From a virus: a stretch of DNA of 40,767 nucleotides. The notes under the pieces are model-generated. The model saw only the letters and a list, made by a program, of their open reading frames with translations. It did no database searches and had not been told where the DNA came from. The stretch covers positions 1 to 40,767 of the IMG/VR virus record IMGVR_UViG_3300034095_000093; one strand, 5' to 3'. Below are positions 24,258-32,216 of this stretch, one piece after another (within the stretch, counting starts at the first letter, position 1; every line of letters begins with the position of its first letter). Position numbers and translations under genes: made by a program.

Positions 24258-26353
24258 TAACGTCTGCCGTCAGGACGAATATCTATACGAGGAGCGCCCA
24301 ACTGCCAGCAGGTGTTGATCTGGTTTGAGCTAATCTTAAAGATCAGTTGGCGACCACGCATGCGCGTGTAAATCTGCCCTGTGAACTGCTCTGTAATAAC
24401 GTATGTGTTACTTTTAGCCACAGGTTGTGAAGCTGTACTTGTAACGCCAGAGCCTGAGTTAGCCAGACCATACAAAGTCATTGACACCGACGGCAAAGCG
24501 CCAGCGGGAGTGCTTGTTGCGTTCTCAAAGGTCAGGTCAGGAAGGACACGCCACACAAAACCAAAGTTATGGCCGTCACCAATATCAAACTCAGACGAGC
24601 TAATGTAAGCATCAATTGCAACAGGGGTGCCGGTCGTATCATCGTTCAGCCCTGTTTCATGATTAATCAAGTTGCCTGTAAGCGTATTGGAAAAATAGTT
24701 GGCCGCAATCGGGTATGGCTGCAAGCCAGAATCTAACCAAGCAGTACGTGACATAGTGCCGTAGTACCATATTTTTTCAAGGTAGTTATAGATAACGTAC
24801 CTGTCAATGTTTGTGCTGTTAGCCGAGCAATAGAACCACCAGACCTCATTGAAGCCCTCGTTTGTGCCAGCAAACACTTGCAGTGATTGTTCTTGGTTTA
24901 TATCACTGAATATATAACGGCGCAGGTCACAGTTAAGCGTCTGCACACGGCCATCGTAGGAGTAAAACTTGTCTACGCCCATCCAGTACACGATACCGGA
25001 AGCGATCACAGCGGCGTTGGGGCCCTGAATTGAAATGTTGTCGCCAAGCAACTGCGGTGCCCATACGTACGGGGGGCCAAGGTACTGAAGTGAATAAATA
25101 CTGGAGTCGGTAAATACTGTAATTTCTTGGCGGGTCTGTACTGTAGCCACAATTTCAGACCCGTGAGACAGTCGAGTAAACCCTGCTTGATTGGTTGGGT
25201 CTGGCGTCCAGTTGTAAATATCGTCTTGCGCTGACCACCGGATCAGCATGGGGTCAAGCGTTGCACTGCCATAGTCGTTGCAGCCAAACACAAGGACAAA
25301 ACGAGAAGAGTCCGACACCACTATGCTGTTCTGGGCAGTTGGTACGTCAACAATCAAAGATACATATACCCCCGTGCCCGTGGAGGAGGTATTGACCGGA
25401 TTGCCTGCGTTGTCCAAAAGCTTAAATGTTACACCGCTTACTTCAAAGACATAGTACGTTGTTGCCGCAGATATGCCAGTAGGGAGTGCCGTAGTAGCCG
25501 CAAACTGAAGCGCAGCGCCTTCTGTAAACGCAATGTTTGATGTTGAGGTAACAACTGTGGGAGAGGCGCTGGTAAACGACACATTGCCCCCTAGCGTATT
25601 GAGGTTTACGCCCCGAGTACCAACACCGGTTGATGCGTTCCAATAATAGATACCACCCCCACGAGGGCCGTACACTAAATCTTCGCCATAGTTGTTCTGA
25701 TTCCACAAGCGCAAAGCTGATGTAGATGTACCACCAAAACCCCATGTAGTGCCTGATTGTCCCCAAGTGCCAGCGCCCCAGCCAGTTAGCGGAACAGGAG
25801 TAGCTGGGCCAACGTTGACCTGATACGCGGCAGTTACCGTGCCGCCGCCCGGCCCTGCTGTAGACGTTGCCTGTGAAGCGGCCGTGATGTTGTACGTATT
25901 ATCCGTAAGAACCGTGACTTGGAACTCACCATTTAGCGTCAAACCACCAACGGCTGTAGCGCCAGAAAACGTAACAAAATCCCCTGTTACACACCCATGC
26001 GAAGCGTCTGTAACTAGAACGGTTGTTGAATTAAGTGTTGTATTAAAAGGGTTGGTAAGAGTAACTGTTTCCCGAATAGGAGTAACGTCGTAGAAGAGAC
26101 CGCCTTGAGAAATATAAAACTTAAGGTTTGTACCAATTCCAACTACATTTGTGCCGTCAAGCAATACCCAATTCCACAACGAGCGGCAGACGCCCAGATA
26201 GTTAGACGCAGAGAATGGCTCCCAACCGCCAATTACTTCGGGATTACCCTGACGAAAGCGTACCTTGTCGGCCTCATACCAACCGCCCTCGGTGGTGTAT
26301 CGCGTGTTCTCTTTATTCACGCCCGGCTTAAACAGGATTTTTTGTAATGGCAT
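24257..26353 (-). CDS. P22 gp10-like tail hub/nozzle (DNA stabilisation) protein
   Basis: 698 residues, beta-rich. The opening MPLQKILFKPGVNKENTRYTTEGGWYEADKVRFRQGNPEVIGGWEPF is the characteristic start of P22 gp10-like tail accessory/nozzle proteins in podoviruses and environmental phages. It is longer than P22 gp10 (about 470 residues) because of inserted beta domains around residues 90-340 (TTVLVTDASHGCVTGDFVTFSGA...). The C-terminal part includes the blade-like YWMGVDKFYSYDGRVQTLNCDLRRYIFSDIN. It would form the tail tube end after the adaptor proteins and carry fibres. It lies downstream of the lysis genes. Confidence 0.85.
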   Translation of the reverse strand: MPLQKILFKPGVNKENTRYTTEGGWYEADKVRFRQGNPEVIGGWEPFSASNYLGVCRSLWNWVLLDGTNVVGIGTNLKFYISQGGLFYDVTPIRETVTLTNPFNTTLNSTTVLVTDASHGCVTGDFVTFSGATAVGGLTLNGEFQVTVLTDNTYNITAASQATSTAGPGGGTVTAAYQVNVGPATPVPLTGWGAGTWGQSGTTWGFGGTSTSALRLWNQNNYGEDLVYGPRGGGIYYWNASTGVGTRGVNLNTLGGNVSFTSASPTVVTSTSNIAFTEGAALQFAATTALPTGISAATTYYVFEVSGVTFKLLDNAGNPVNTSSTGTGVYVSLIVDVPTAQNSIVVSDSSRFVLVFGCNDYGSATLDPMLIRWSAQDDIYNWTPDPTNQAGFTRLSHGSEIVATVQTRQEITVFTDSSIYSLQYLGPPYVWAPQLLGDNISIQGPNAAVIASGIVYWMGVDKFYSYDGRVQTLNCDLRRYIFSDINQEQSLQVFAGTNEGFNEVWWFYCSANSTNIDRYVIYNYLEKIWYYGTMSRTAWLDSGLQPYPIAANYFSNTLTGNLINHETGLNDDTTGTPVAIDAYISSSEFDIGDGHNFGFVWRVLPDLTFENATSTPAGALPSVSMTLYGLANSGSGVTSTASQPVAKSNTYVITEQFTGQIYTRMRGRQLIFKISSNQINTCWQLGAPRIDIRPDGRR

Positions 26354-26361
26354 GGGCAGTC

Positions 26362-26865
26362 CTAGGATAGAAACAGTGCTTTTTCAGCGTCCCTGCGCTT
26401 TTTTAGCCCTAGGAGAATTTTACCCCCTGCCATGCAGTACAGCAAGAGGGCATCGGCTGCGCCTTCCCAATCACCACGGTTAATTTTCATCCGAATAGAA
26501 GAACGCTGAAAAGCCCCCACTCCGGCGTTGAAGGCAAAGCTGACACACGCGTCAAAAGCGCCTTGACGACCAGATAAAGCGGGAGCAAGTCGTAGAACAC
26601 CACGTTCAGTAGGGACGACATCATCTGTGAATAATTTCTCGATCTCTTCTTTAGTCCAGACACGATTGTCCTCCGGCTTTAATGGCATCTCTTTGCGGAT
26701 CATCCCTGCGTAATCGTTTACACGCACAACGGGTAGTTTAATCTGGTCTTGGTACAGCACATGACCATAACCAATTGTCCAGATATGGGCTGGGCAAAGG
26801 TACGGCTTAGTCCTGTACCCCTCCCACTGGTGCATCAAATCAGCGCCAGCTTTGCCCAGTTTCAT
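26362..26865 (-). CDS. Endolysin, T4-type lysozyme (GH24)
   Basis: 167 residues. The GH24 catalytic signature is E15-x8-C24-x5-T30 followed by IGYGH. Cys stands in the position of T4 lysozyme Asp20, a variant (E-C-T) known in phage endolysins. The remaining fold residues are in place (FDACVSFAFNAGVGAF; GLKKRRDAEKALFL). No signal peptide or SAR domain is visible, so release should depend on the adjacent holin. It starts by ATGA overlap with the holin gene. It would cut peptidoglycan at the end of infection. Confidence 0.93.
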   Translation of the reverse strand: MKLGKAGADLMHQWEGYRTKPYLCPAHIWTIGYGHVLYQDQIKLPVVRVNDYAGMIRKEMPLKPEDNRVWTKEEIEKLFTDDVVPTERGVLRLAPALSGRQGAFDACVSFAFNAGVGAFQRSSIRMKINRGDWEGAADALLLYCMAGGKILLGLKKRRDAEKALFLS

Positions 26866-27365
26866 TTCTTGCTCCAGCTACGTGAGCCAAACCAGAAACC
26901 AATGATGCCTCCAAGCATTGCCATCTCATCTGTGCTGAACAGAATATCAGTCAAACGAACCAAGTCATCCATGCTTGTAACCAAAGCGGGGCGGCTGTAG
27001 ATGTAGTAAGCCATCCAAGCATTGATAGCGCAGAGTTCCAGTACAAAGATGTAAGTGACCATCGGGCGCACAGTGCCTACAAAGTTGACCACCCAACGGC
27101 TGGCCTCTTCCATGATCTTCTTATCGTGGTCATAGGCCGCTACAGTCATCTGCGCGTCTGTTTCCATAGCAATCTGGTCGGTGCGAATCTCTTCTATCTG
27201 GGCTTGGGCAGCATAGCCTTGAGCCAGCATTTGAAGCTGTAACTCCATCTGGACACGGGCAAGGGCTAACTCATGCTTCTGGTCAGCCTTGTTCTGAAAG
27301 AAGTCAAGTAGCTTGGGTAAGCCTGATATGAGCAGACCGCCAAGGGTTGATATGAGTGAAAGCAT
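26862..27365 (-). CDS. Holin of the 3-TM superfamily type
   Basis: 167 residues. The N-terminal hydrophobic segment (LISTLGGLLISGLPKLLDFF) is followed by a charged coiled coil (QKADQKHELALARVQMELQLQMLAQGY to KIMEEAS). A second hydrophobic region is RPMVTYIFVLELCAINAWMAYYIY, and a short C-terminal one is MLGGIIGFWFGSRSWSKK. This layout matches the phage '3TM holin' family. It overlaps the lysozyme start by 4 bases, so the two are co-translated. Confidence 0.85.
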   Translation of the reverse strand: MLSLISTLGGLLISGLPKLLDFFQNKADQKHELALARVQMELQLQMLAQGYAAQAQIEEIRTDQIAMETDAQMTVAAYDHDKKIMEEASRWVVNFVGTVRPMVTYIFVLELCAINAWMAYYIYSRPALVTSMDDLVRLTDILFSTDEMAMLGGIIGFWFGSRSWSKK

Positions 27366-27367
27366 TG

Positions 27368-27652
27368 TTAGTCCTTACAAGTTTTTGATTTGTCGTCATT
27401 TTGCATGAGTTTGATACCAGACAGGAACCCAATCATGCCGCCGATAAGAGTAGAAAAAGCGGGTGAAATCATTTTGAAAATTTCTGCGTTGTCCACTTCC
27501 TTGGCCCACAGACCCAACATAAAGCTGACCACCATAGCCAACACGGAGATACATAGGGTTGTGCTTACCATGAGCGTAACCCACAGCGTCAGCTTCTCCT
27601 TTGTTTCTATCTGAGGTTTCTTGACCTGTCTGGATATTGGCTTTCTGGTCAT
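27368..27652 (-). CDS. Two-TM holin-like membrane protein
   Basis: 94 residues. A basic N-terminus (MTRKPISRQVKKPQIETKEK) precedes TM1 (LWVTLMVSTTLCISVLAMVVSFMLGLW). A short loop and TM2 (ISPAFSTLIGGMIGFLSGIKL) follow, with a charged tail. It fits a class II holin or antiholin. It sits directly beside the 3-TM holin, so the pair may set lysis timing. Starts by ATGA overlap. Confidence 0.78.
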   Translation of the reverse strand: MTRKPISRQVKKPQIETKEKLTLWVTLMVSTTLCISVLAMVVSFMLGLWAKEVDNAEIFKMISPAFSTLIGGMIGFLSGIKLMQNDDKSKTCKD

Positions 27653-27888
27653 ACAAGTTTGTCAATCTCGCGTTTAAGGTTTGTGATGTCAATGTTTATC
27701 GTAATCTGCCGCATCCTGTATTCATAAATCTCGTACTCGTACTGATGGAACTTCTTTACCTGTTGCGCTATTTGTGTGTTTAAAGCACGTTCAGCGTCAA
27801 GTCTTTCCACCCGTTTTGCAAACGCTTCTGTCTGCACACTGGTTTGGGGCTGGACAATCGGATACCACTTGTCGTAGCTGATCTTCAT
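27649..27888 (-). CDS. Small coiled-coil protein of the lysis region
   Basis: 79 residues, no membrane segment. Mostly helical with heptad-like positions (AFAKRVERLDAERALNTQIAQQVKKFHQYEYEIYEYRMRQITINIDITNLKREIDKL). Function unknown; being inside the lysis cluster hints at an accessory or regulatory part. Overlaps its neighbours by 4 bases on each side. Confidence 0.68.
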   Translation of the reverse strand: MKISYDKWYPIVQPQTSVQTEAFAKRVERLDAERALNTQIAQQVKKFHQYEYEIYEYRMRQITINIDITNLKREIDKLV

Positions 27889-28172
27889 TTCTTCTCTCGC
27901 TCAAGTGCATCTTTGTATCCATGAATGACTTTAGTTCTGAGTTCTGCCGAATCTGCCGCGCCAGCCCACTCTGACAAATTGTTCCACATCACCACATAAT
28001 CTTGAGATCGACAGTGCTGTGCATTGTTTGTTAGCCACATTGACATTTGCTGATGGCGCTCGGATGGGTTGTGTATTGTCCAAGCAATTGACCAGAACTC
28101 GCGCACATGGCAGCCATTCTTGGCTACGGCTCCAACTAGCCCCAACAGCAGTAACAGTATGAGCCAACGCAT
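27885..28172 (-). CDS. Small exported or membrane-anchored protein of the lysis region
   Basis: 95 residues with an N-terminal hydrophobic signal or anchor (RWLILLLLLGLVGAVA), then a soluble helical domain with C21 and C53. No convincing lipobox. The C-terminal part ends in a charged helix (KVIHGYKDALEREKK). It may sit in the periplasm and help lysis as a spanin-like factor, but no true Rz/Rz1 pattern is seen. Starts a few bases after the stop of the tiny gene upstream. Confidence 0.7.
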   Translation of the reverse strand: MRWLILLLLLGLVGAVAKNGCHVREFWSIAWTIHNPSERHQQMSMWLTNNAQHCRSQDYVVMWNNLSEWAGAADSAELRTKVIHGYKDALEREKK

Positions 28173-28175
28173 TCA

Positions 28176-28268
28176 TCACACCAAAGTCCATGCAATTATG
28201 TACGTGCCATAGATAACGAAGGCCACTATACAGGCCGCCGCAATAAATGCTTCAGCCCAGTCCCACAT
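28176..28268 (-). CDS. Tiny single-TM membrane protein (30 aa)
   Basis: Thirty residues, MWDWAEAFIAAACIVAFVIY then a short remainder, nearly all one membrane helix with an acidic N-terminus. It has a good SD (GGAG, 5 bases before ATG 28268). It ends just before the next gene, its TGA lying three bases upstream of the ATG of the 95-aa lysis-region gene. Small one-TM proteins are frequent in phage lysis clusters as holin partners or inhibitors. Confidence 0.72.
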   Translation of the reverse strand: MWDWAEAFIAAACIVAFVIYGTYIIAWTLV

Positions 28269-28270
28269 GA

Positions 28271-28366
28271 TTACTCCGCAGGGTTAGTTGGTACATCTTC
28301 ATCAACAGGAAATGTGATGTCAATGTAAATATCTTCTACCCAGTAAACGTCAACGTAGTCCCACAT
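28271..28366 (-). CDS. Tiny acidic peptide gene (31 aa)
   Basis: Thirty-one residues beginning MWDYVDVYWVEDIYIDITFP and ending in an acidic tail (DEDVPTNPAE). There is no clear SD, but the ATG at 28366 lies 2 bases beyond the stop of the preceding gene, so translation re-initiation is likely. It shares a 15-base start context with the next tiny gene. Not recognised; it could be a non-coding gap, but the reading frame fits the spacing exactly. Confidence 0.55.
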   Translation of the reverse strand: MWDYVDVYWVEDIYIDITFPVDEDVPTNPAE

Positions 28367-28368
28367 GA

Positions 28369-28710
28369 TTATGCGTTCAGTGCATCCAAACGACTCCATG
28401 CCCAGTCGGTAGCGGCTGAAGGATTGAAAGGAATAGTAGCGTCTGGATTGTTAGGTTGTGCTGGGTCAGGCTGTGTCCAGTTTGCACCTACTGTTGTCAA
28501 ATACGCCAACAGGTCAGCTTTAGTTGGAATAGCTTCAGCGTCACCAATGTCGTCGGTTTCAGAGATGCCAACCATGACCATGTCACGGGGGCTAGGGGTG
28601 CTGGGGTCAGCAACTACAAACACACCACCAACGCCTTCAGCGTGTAGGCAGAGGAATGTAGGGACTGTGCCGTCAGCGGCTAAACGATACTTCATCATGC
28701 GATGTGCCAT
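28369..28710 (-). CDS. Hypothetical protein, possible tail-fibre appendage
   Basis: About 113 residues from the start chosen here. It contains VPTFLCLHAEGVGGVFVVADPSTPSPRDMVMVGISETDDIGDAEAIPTKADLLAYLTTVGANWTQPDP, then a proline/asparagine-rich end. An ATGA at 28716 overlaps the glycosyltransferase stop, but AAGGAG is then only one base away; the second ATG at 28710 has GGAG at a proper distance (7), so I choose it. Function unknown. Similar short proteins with a 'D-A-E-A-I-P-T-K-A-D-L-L-A-Y-L' helix occur near tail genes of environmental phages. Confidence 0.7.
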   Translation of the reverse strand: MAHRMMKYRLAADGTVPTFLCLHAEGVGGVFVVADPSTPSPRDMVMVGISETDDIGDAEAIPTKADLLAYLTTVGANWTQPDPAQPNNPDATIPFNPSAATDWAWSRLDALNA

Positions 28711-28712
28711 TT

Positions 28713-29423
28713 TCATGCTCCTTGGGCGTACTGCCCGCTAAATAAATATGCGCCAAAATGTCCAAGTTCGCACCAAGGTGCGGCCCAGACGGTTCCACCA
28801 TGCTCACGGTACAAGTGGCAGAAGTTGTAGTCCTCAGACAGAAGCTCGTGATCGTAGTTCTGTACCTTGAAGTAGTCGTACACCTTCTCGCCTTTGGGGA
28901 TGGTTACACCCCCGTTGTCATACCAGCCCACATGAGGCTGTAGTTTCTCAAAAACATCCCGGCGGATCAACATAAATCCTGTGCCAATATGCTTTACTTG
29001 AAACGGCAAGTCTGGGCTAATCATCTCGTGACCGTCCAGCTTGTTTAAATTAAAAATGCCAGTAAGCTTGTGCAGGGCAGGATGGTTCAAAACAGCGCCC
29101 TGACGTACCTTGTCCCAGTTAATTCCCTTCATCGGAACTGGGCCACCCACAATACCTTTATCAGCTTTAATCATTCGGGCAATGTCGTTTGCCACAAACT
29201 TCTGGTCAGCGTCAATAAAAATTAGGTGGGTTGCATCCTGTATCTGCATGAAGTGGTGCGCGATGGTGTTTCTGCCACGTTGCACCAGACTCTCATTCCC
29301 AAGGAATATGCACGTTAGCTTGATGTTGTTCATCAGGCAGGCTTCCTTGAGCGCCAGCAGGGACTCCGTGTACTCAGTACACATCATCCCCCCGAAACAC
29401 GGTGTGCCGACGACTAGGTGCAT
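28713..29423 (-). CDS. Glycosyltransferase, GT-A (family 2-like)
   Basis: 236 residues. The nucleotide-sugar binding start MHLVVGTPCFGGMMCTEYTES is followed by the metal-binding D71-A-D73 in THLIFIDADQKF. Then come HIGTGFMLIRRDVF and a catalytic-like acidic region (HELLSEDYNFCHLYREHGG). This is typical of GT-A fold enzymes encoded by large tailed phages. A target is not evident; modification of virion proteins or of host cell-surface sugar is possible. It stands between the tail-fibre-like genes and the lysis genes, and is coupled by TAATG to the coiled-coil gene. Confidence 0.85.
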   Translation of the reverse strand: MHLVVGTPCFGGMMCTEYTESLLALKEACLMNNIKLTCIFLGNESLVQRGRNTIAHHFMQIQDATHLIFIDADQKFVANDIARMIKADKGIVGGPVPMKGINWDKVRQGAVLNHPALHKLTGIFNLNKLDGHEMISPDLPFQVKHIGTGFMLIRRDVFEKLQPHVGWYDNGGVTIPKGEKVYDYFKVQNYDHELLSEDYNFCHLYREHGGTVWAAPWCELGHFGAYLFSGQYAQGA

Positions 29424-30241
29424 TATTTGTTTTCCAACTGTGGTGTGTTGGTCAAAGACGTAGGATCAAACACAGAAAAACCTCGACGTGCGGCAAACGT
29501 CTCAGGGTCTTTCTCCCACTTGTCAGCACAAGCCTCAAGCCAGCGCATGGTCATCTCATGTGTCGGGGCGTTGCCGTTGGAGATAAGCTGGTTCTCCATG
29601 TTCAAGTAGGCAAACACTTCTGCCTGCGCTTGAGCGGCGTTGATACCCAAGTCAAACAAATAGATTAGATTACCTTCGTCAATCATGCCATTGCGTGAAC
29701 GTGCAGCATTTAGGGCTTGCTTCATACAGGTCATGATGTGATAGCGAGACTCTTCCTTCTCGTAGTCTTCTTCGGTGATCTCGTTCTTGCCAACAGCTTC
29801 CAGCAACTGAGCGTGTTGGTTTACCATAAAGTTCATCTTACGAATAGCGCCGTTGACTGCGTTTTGTGTGCCGTCAAGGTGTGAGCCTAGTTCAAGAATC
29901 TCGATCTCAAGCATCTCGCGGTCAAGTGCGTCAGTGCAAGCATCTAGTTCAGCTTGCTTCTTTTTCATCTCAACCTGCTTCTTACGCATATTGATGTAGG
30001 CTTCTTGAAGGGCTGCGCGGGTACGATCAATTTCAGCAAGTGTATGTTTTATGCTACGGATTGGGGTGATGGCAGTAACGTCCAAGGTCACTTGCATGAA
30101 CTGCGAATGGCTCTTGTGAAAGTTGCTGGTGTCACGCACCACCGCTGGCATCTTAGCGTCAATGTTGCTCAACATGACGTTGTACTCAGGCTTTACAGTG
30201 GTTAAAGCCGTATTGATGTTGCTGATGATTAGGTCGTTCAA
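29423..30241 (-). CDS. Coiled-coil protein of the fibre cluster
   Basis: About 272 residues from TTG 30241, which has AAGGA 6 bases upstream; longer starts at GTG 30283 or TTG 30307 have no SD and overlap the preceding stop. It carries a long central coiled coil (MRKKQVEMKKKQAELDACTDALDREMLEIEILELGSHLDG) and a C-terminal helical domain (GMIDEGNLIYLFDLGINAAQAQAEVFAYLNMENQLI). No enzymatic motif seen. It could be an internal or tail-associated protein; its partner in gene order is always the glycosyltransferase (TAATG coupling). Confidence 0.72.
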   Translation of the reverse strand: MNDLIISNINTALTTVKPEYNVMLSNIDAKMPAVVRDTSNFHKSHSQFMQVTLDVTAITPIRSIKHTLAEIDRTRAALQEAYINMRKKQVEMKKKQAELDACTDALDREMLEIEILELGSHLDGTQNAVNGAIRKMNFMVNQHAQLLEAVGKNEITEEDYEKEESRYHIMTCMKQALNAARSRNGMIDEGNLIYLFDLGINAAQAQAEVFAYLNMENQLISNGNAPTHEMTMRWLEACADKWEKDPETFAARRGFSVFDPTSLTNTPQLENK

Positions 30242-30272
30242 TTTTTGTCCTTGGTTGTAACTGGGAGTTACA

Positions 30273-32216
30273 TCATAAACCACCGTGGGCGTTGGAACAA
30301 CCAGCAATGCCTGTAGTTGTTGTTACTAAGTCGCCAAAGTCTGTGGCGTTACCCGTAGATGCAATTGTGATGGTACAAATAACGTTGGTATTGTCAGGGT
30401 TAGAGTAGCCACCAGCAAATGTAGCAATGGTTGACGATGCCGCCGCTCCGGGGAAATATTGGTTGACAGTTAAATCACCAAAATCTGTAGCGTTTCCAGT
30501 AGAGGCAATAGTAATGTATTGAATTACATTTGTTGGCCCCGACCCACCAGAAAGCCCATTATCACCACCACCAAATACACCGCGTGTGGAATTAGAACAG
30601 CCAGCAAAACCATTCCGGTTCAAAGTTAAAAGATCACCGAAGTCCGTGGCATTGCCTGTGGTAGCAATTGTGATGTACTCCATGACGTTTACATTAGAAG
30701 TAGTCCCAGCGTTAAAACCAAATCCAAAAACGCCACGTGTTGTAGAAGCACAAGCCCCGCCCCGATTTAGAGCTAACGTTAAATTACCAAAGCTTGTAGC
30801 GTTACCAGTGGTTGCAATCGTTACGTAATCTATACTGCTGACCGCAGAAGACCCGTTAAAGCCAAGGGCGTTTACACCGCGAGTTTCGTTTGATAAAGCC
30901 GCGCCGTAGTAACAGGTTGCTGTTGTATCACCAAAATCCGTAGGCGCACCTAAACTGGCAAAAGTTATATAGCTAATAACGTTAGATGCGGTTGAAGTTG
31001 CGTAGTTGTAGCCGCCAACAAACAAACCTCTTGTAGAGCTTGAACAAGCCGATGGGTATGTTATGTTGCTAAAAAGACAGCTAAACCAAACAGAGTTTCC
31101 TGTTGAGGCAAGGTTTATTGCCTCTAGCGCACCGCCACTTAAATAACCACCACCAAACACAGCAATGGTTCCAGTTGGGGTAGCAACGGGCTGGACAGCG
31201 GCGGCTCCTGAAGAACAAGCGTTTACACTCCAACGAGCTAAAGTCAAATCACCAAAGTCGGTTGCATTTCCTGTTGAGGCTATGGTTACGTAGTCAATAA
31301 CGTTTGACGCTCCCGGAGAAAGCGAACCGCCACCCCATACGCCTCTAGTTGATGACGCGCACGAAGTAAGTAAATTTCTAGCAACTGTTAAATCGCCAAA
31401 ATCCAATGCGTTACCAGTTGTGGCTATAGTTATATATGCAATGACGTTTGTATTTGTACCCGTGCTTCCCCCGCCAACCAAACCTCGGGTGCTAGATGCA
31501 CACCCCGCTGGAGAATCTAATGCTAAAGTCAAATCGCCAAAGTCGGTTGAATTTCCAGTAGATGCAATGGTGACATATTGAATTACGTTTTGAGGCGTAC
31601 CTGTTGATCCTCCAGCAAATACTCCTCTGGTATCAGACGCAAGCCCGGCAGGTTCAACTATTCCAGCAAGTAAATCACCAAAATCAACAGCGTTGCCAGT
31701 AGACGCAATAGTGACGTATTGAATTATGTTTAAATATCCCGCATCATAACCGCCAGCAAATAAAGCTCTTACGCTGTTAGAAAGGCCTGAAAAATTATCA
31801 AGAGCGTTTATTAAATCACCAAAGTCCACGGCATTTCCAGCCGATGCAATTGTTACATACTGAATTACGTTTGTTTTTCCAACAGCGTTTTCACCACCGG
31901 CAAATAAACCCCTTGTACTAGAACTTGCAGAGGCGGTTCCTTTACGCGCTTGTAATAAATCGCCAAAATCTACTGCGTTTCCTACAGATGAGATGTTAAT
32001 TTTATCAATAATATTTGTAAAACTTGCACCTGTATACCCACCACCAAACAACCCAACAGGCGCGGCATTACCAGCCGTGGGCCACAACCCTTGTTGATTC
32101 CAAAAGGCTACTTGAGCCAGCGTCCACACACCGGGAGCCGCTCCGTCCTCAAACGGCCCAGCAGGAGCAACGGGTACGGGTCTGATGATGCCCGCGTTCC
32201 ATGATGAGATTGCCAT
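30273..32216 (-). CDS. Tail-fibre-like protein with 12 propeller-type repeats
   Basis: 647 residues. A short N-terminal module (SSWNAGIIRPVPVAPAGPF, then WTLAQVAFWNQQGLWP) is followed by twelve copies of a roughly 48-residue repeat. The consensus is RG(V/L)F(A/G)GG....NVIQYVTIASTGNATDFGDLT.A.....(A)CSSST. The length and alternating-strand look suggest one four-stranded blade per repeat. The protein ends CSNAHGGL, shared with its two paralogues. The ATG at 32216 is chosen because the upstream ORF stop at 32219-32221 is adjacent and GGGGG lies 12-16 bases upstream. Likely receptor-binding or sugar-binding fibre; the function is inferred. Confidence 0.8.
   Translation of the reverse strand: MAISSWNAGIIRPVPVAPAGPFEDGAAPGVWTLAQVAFWNQQGLWPTAGNAAPVGLFGGGYTGASFTNIIDKINISSVGNAVDFGDLLQARKGTASASSSTRGLFAGGENAVGKTNVIQYVTIASAGNAVDFGDLINALDNFSGLSNSVRALFAGGYDAGYLNIIQYVTIASTGNAVDFGDLLAGIVEPAGLASDTRGVFAGGSTGTPQNVIQYVTIASTGNSTDFGDLTLALDSPAGCASSTRGLVGGGSTGTNTNVIAYITIATTGNALDFGDLTVARNLLTSCASSTRGVWGGGSLSPGASNVIDYVTIASTGNATDFGDLTLARWSVNACSSGAAAVQPVATPTGTIAVFGGGYLSGGALEAINLASTGNSVWFSCLFSNITYPSACSSSTRGLFVGGYNYATSTASNVISYITFASLGAPTDFGDTTATCYYGAALSNETRGVNALGFNGSSAVSSIDYVTIATTGNATSFGNLTLALNRGGACASTTRGVFGFGFNAGTTSNVNVMEYITIATTGNATDFGDLLTLNRNGFAGCSNSTRGVFGGGDNGLSGGSGPTNVIQYITIASTGNATDFGDLTVNQYFPGAAASSTIATFAGGYSNPDNTNVICTITIASTGNATDFGDLVTTTTGIAGCSNAHGGL

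Noticed and set aside
27396-27692. 98-codon frame on the - strand overlapping the 94-aa two-TM protein
   Set aside because: Low-complexity Gly/Tyr/Arg sequence in another frame of a gene with a clear membrane topology and normal coupling; no SD fits.
27931-28191. 86-codon - strand frame over the 95-aa anchored protein, considered as a nested Rz1-like gene
   Set aside because: No lipobox, no proline-rich Rz1 character, and the 95-aa frame has a proper signal segment and the coupling; taken as a shadow.
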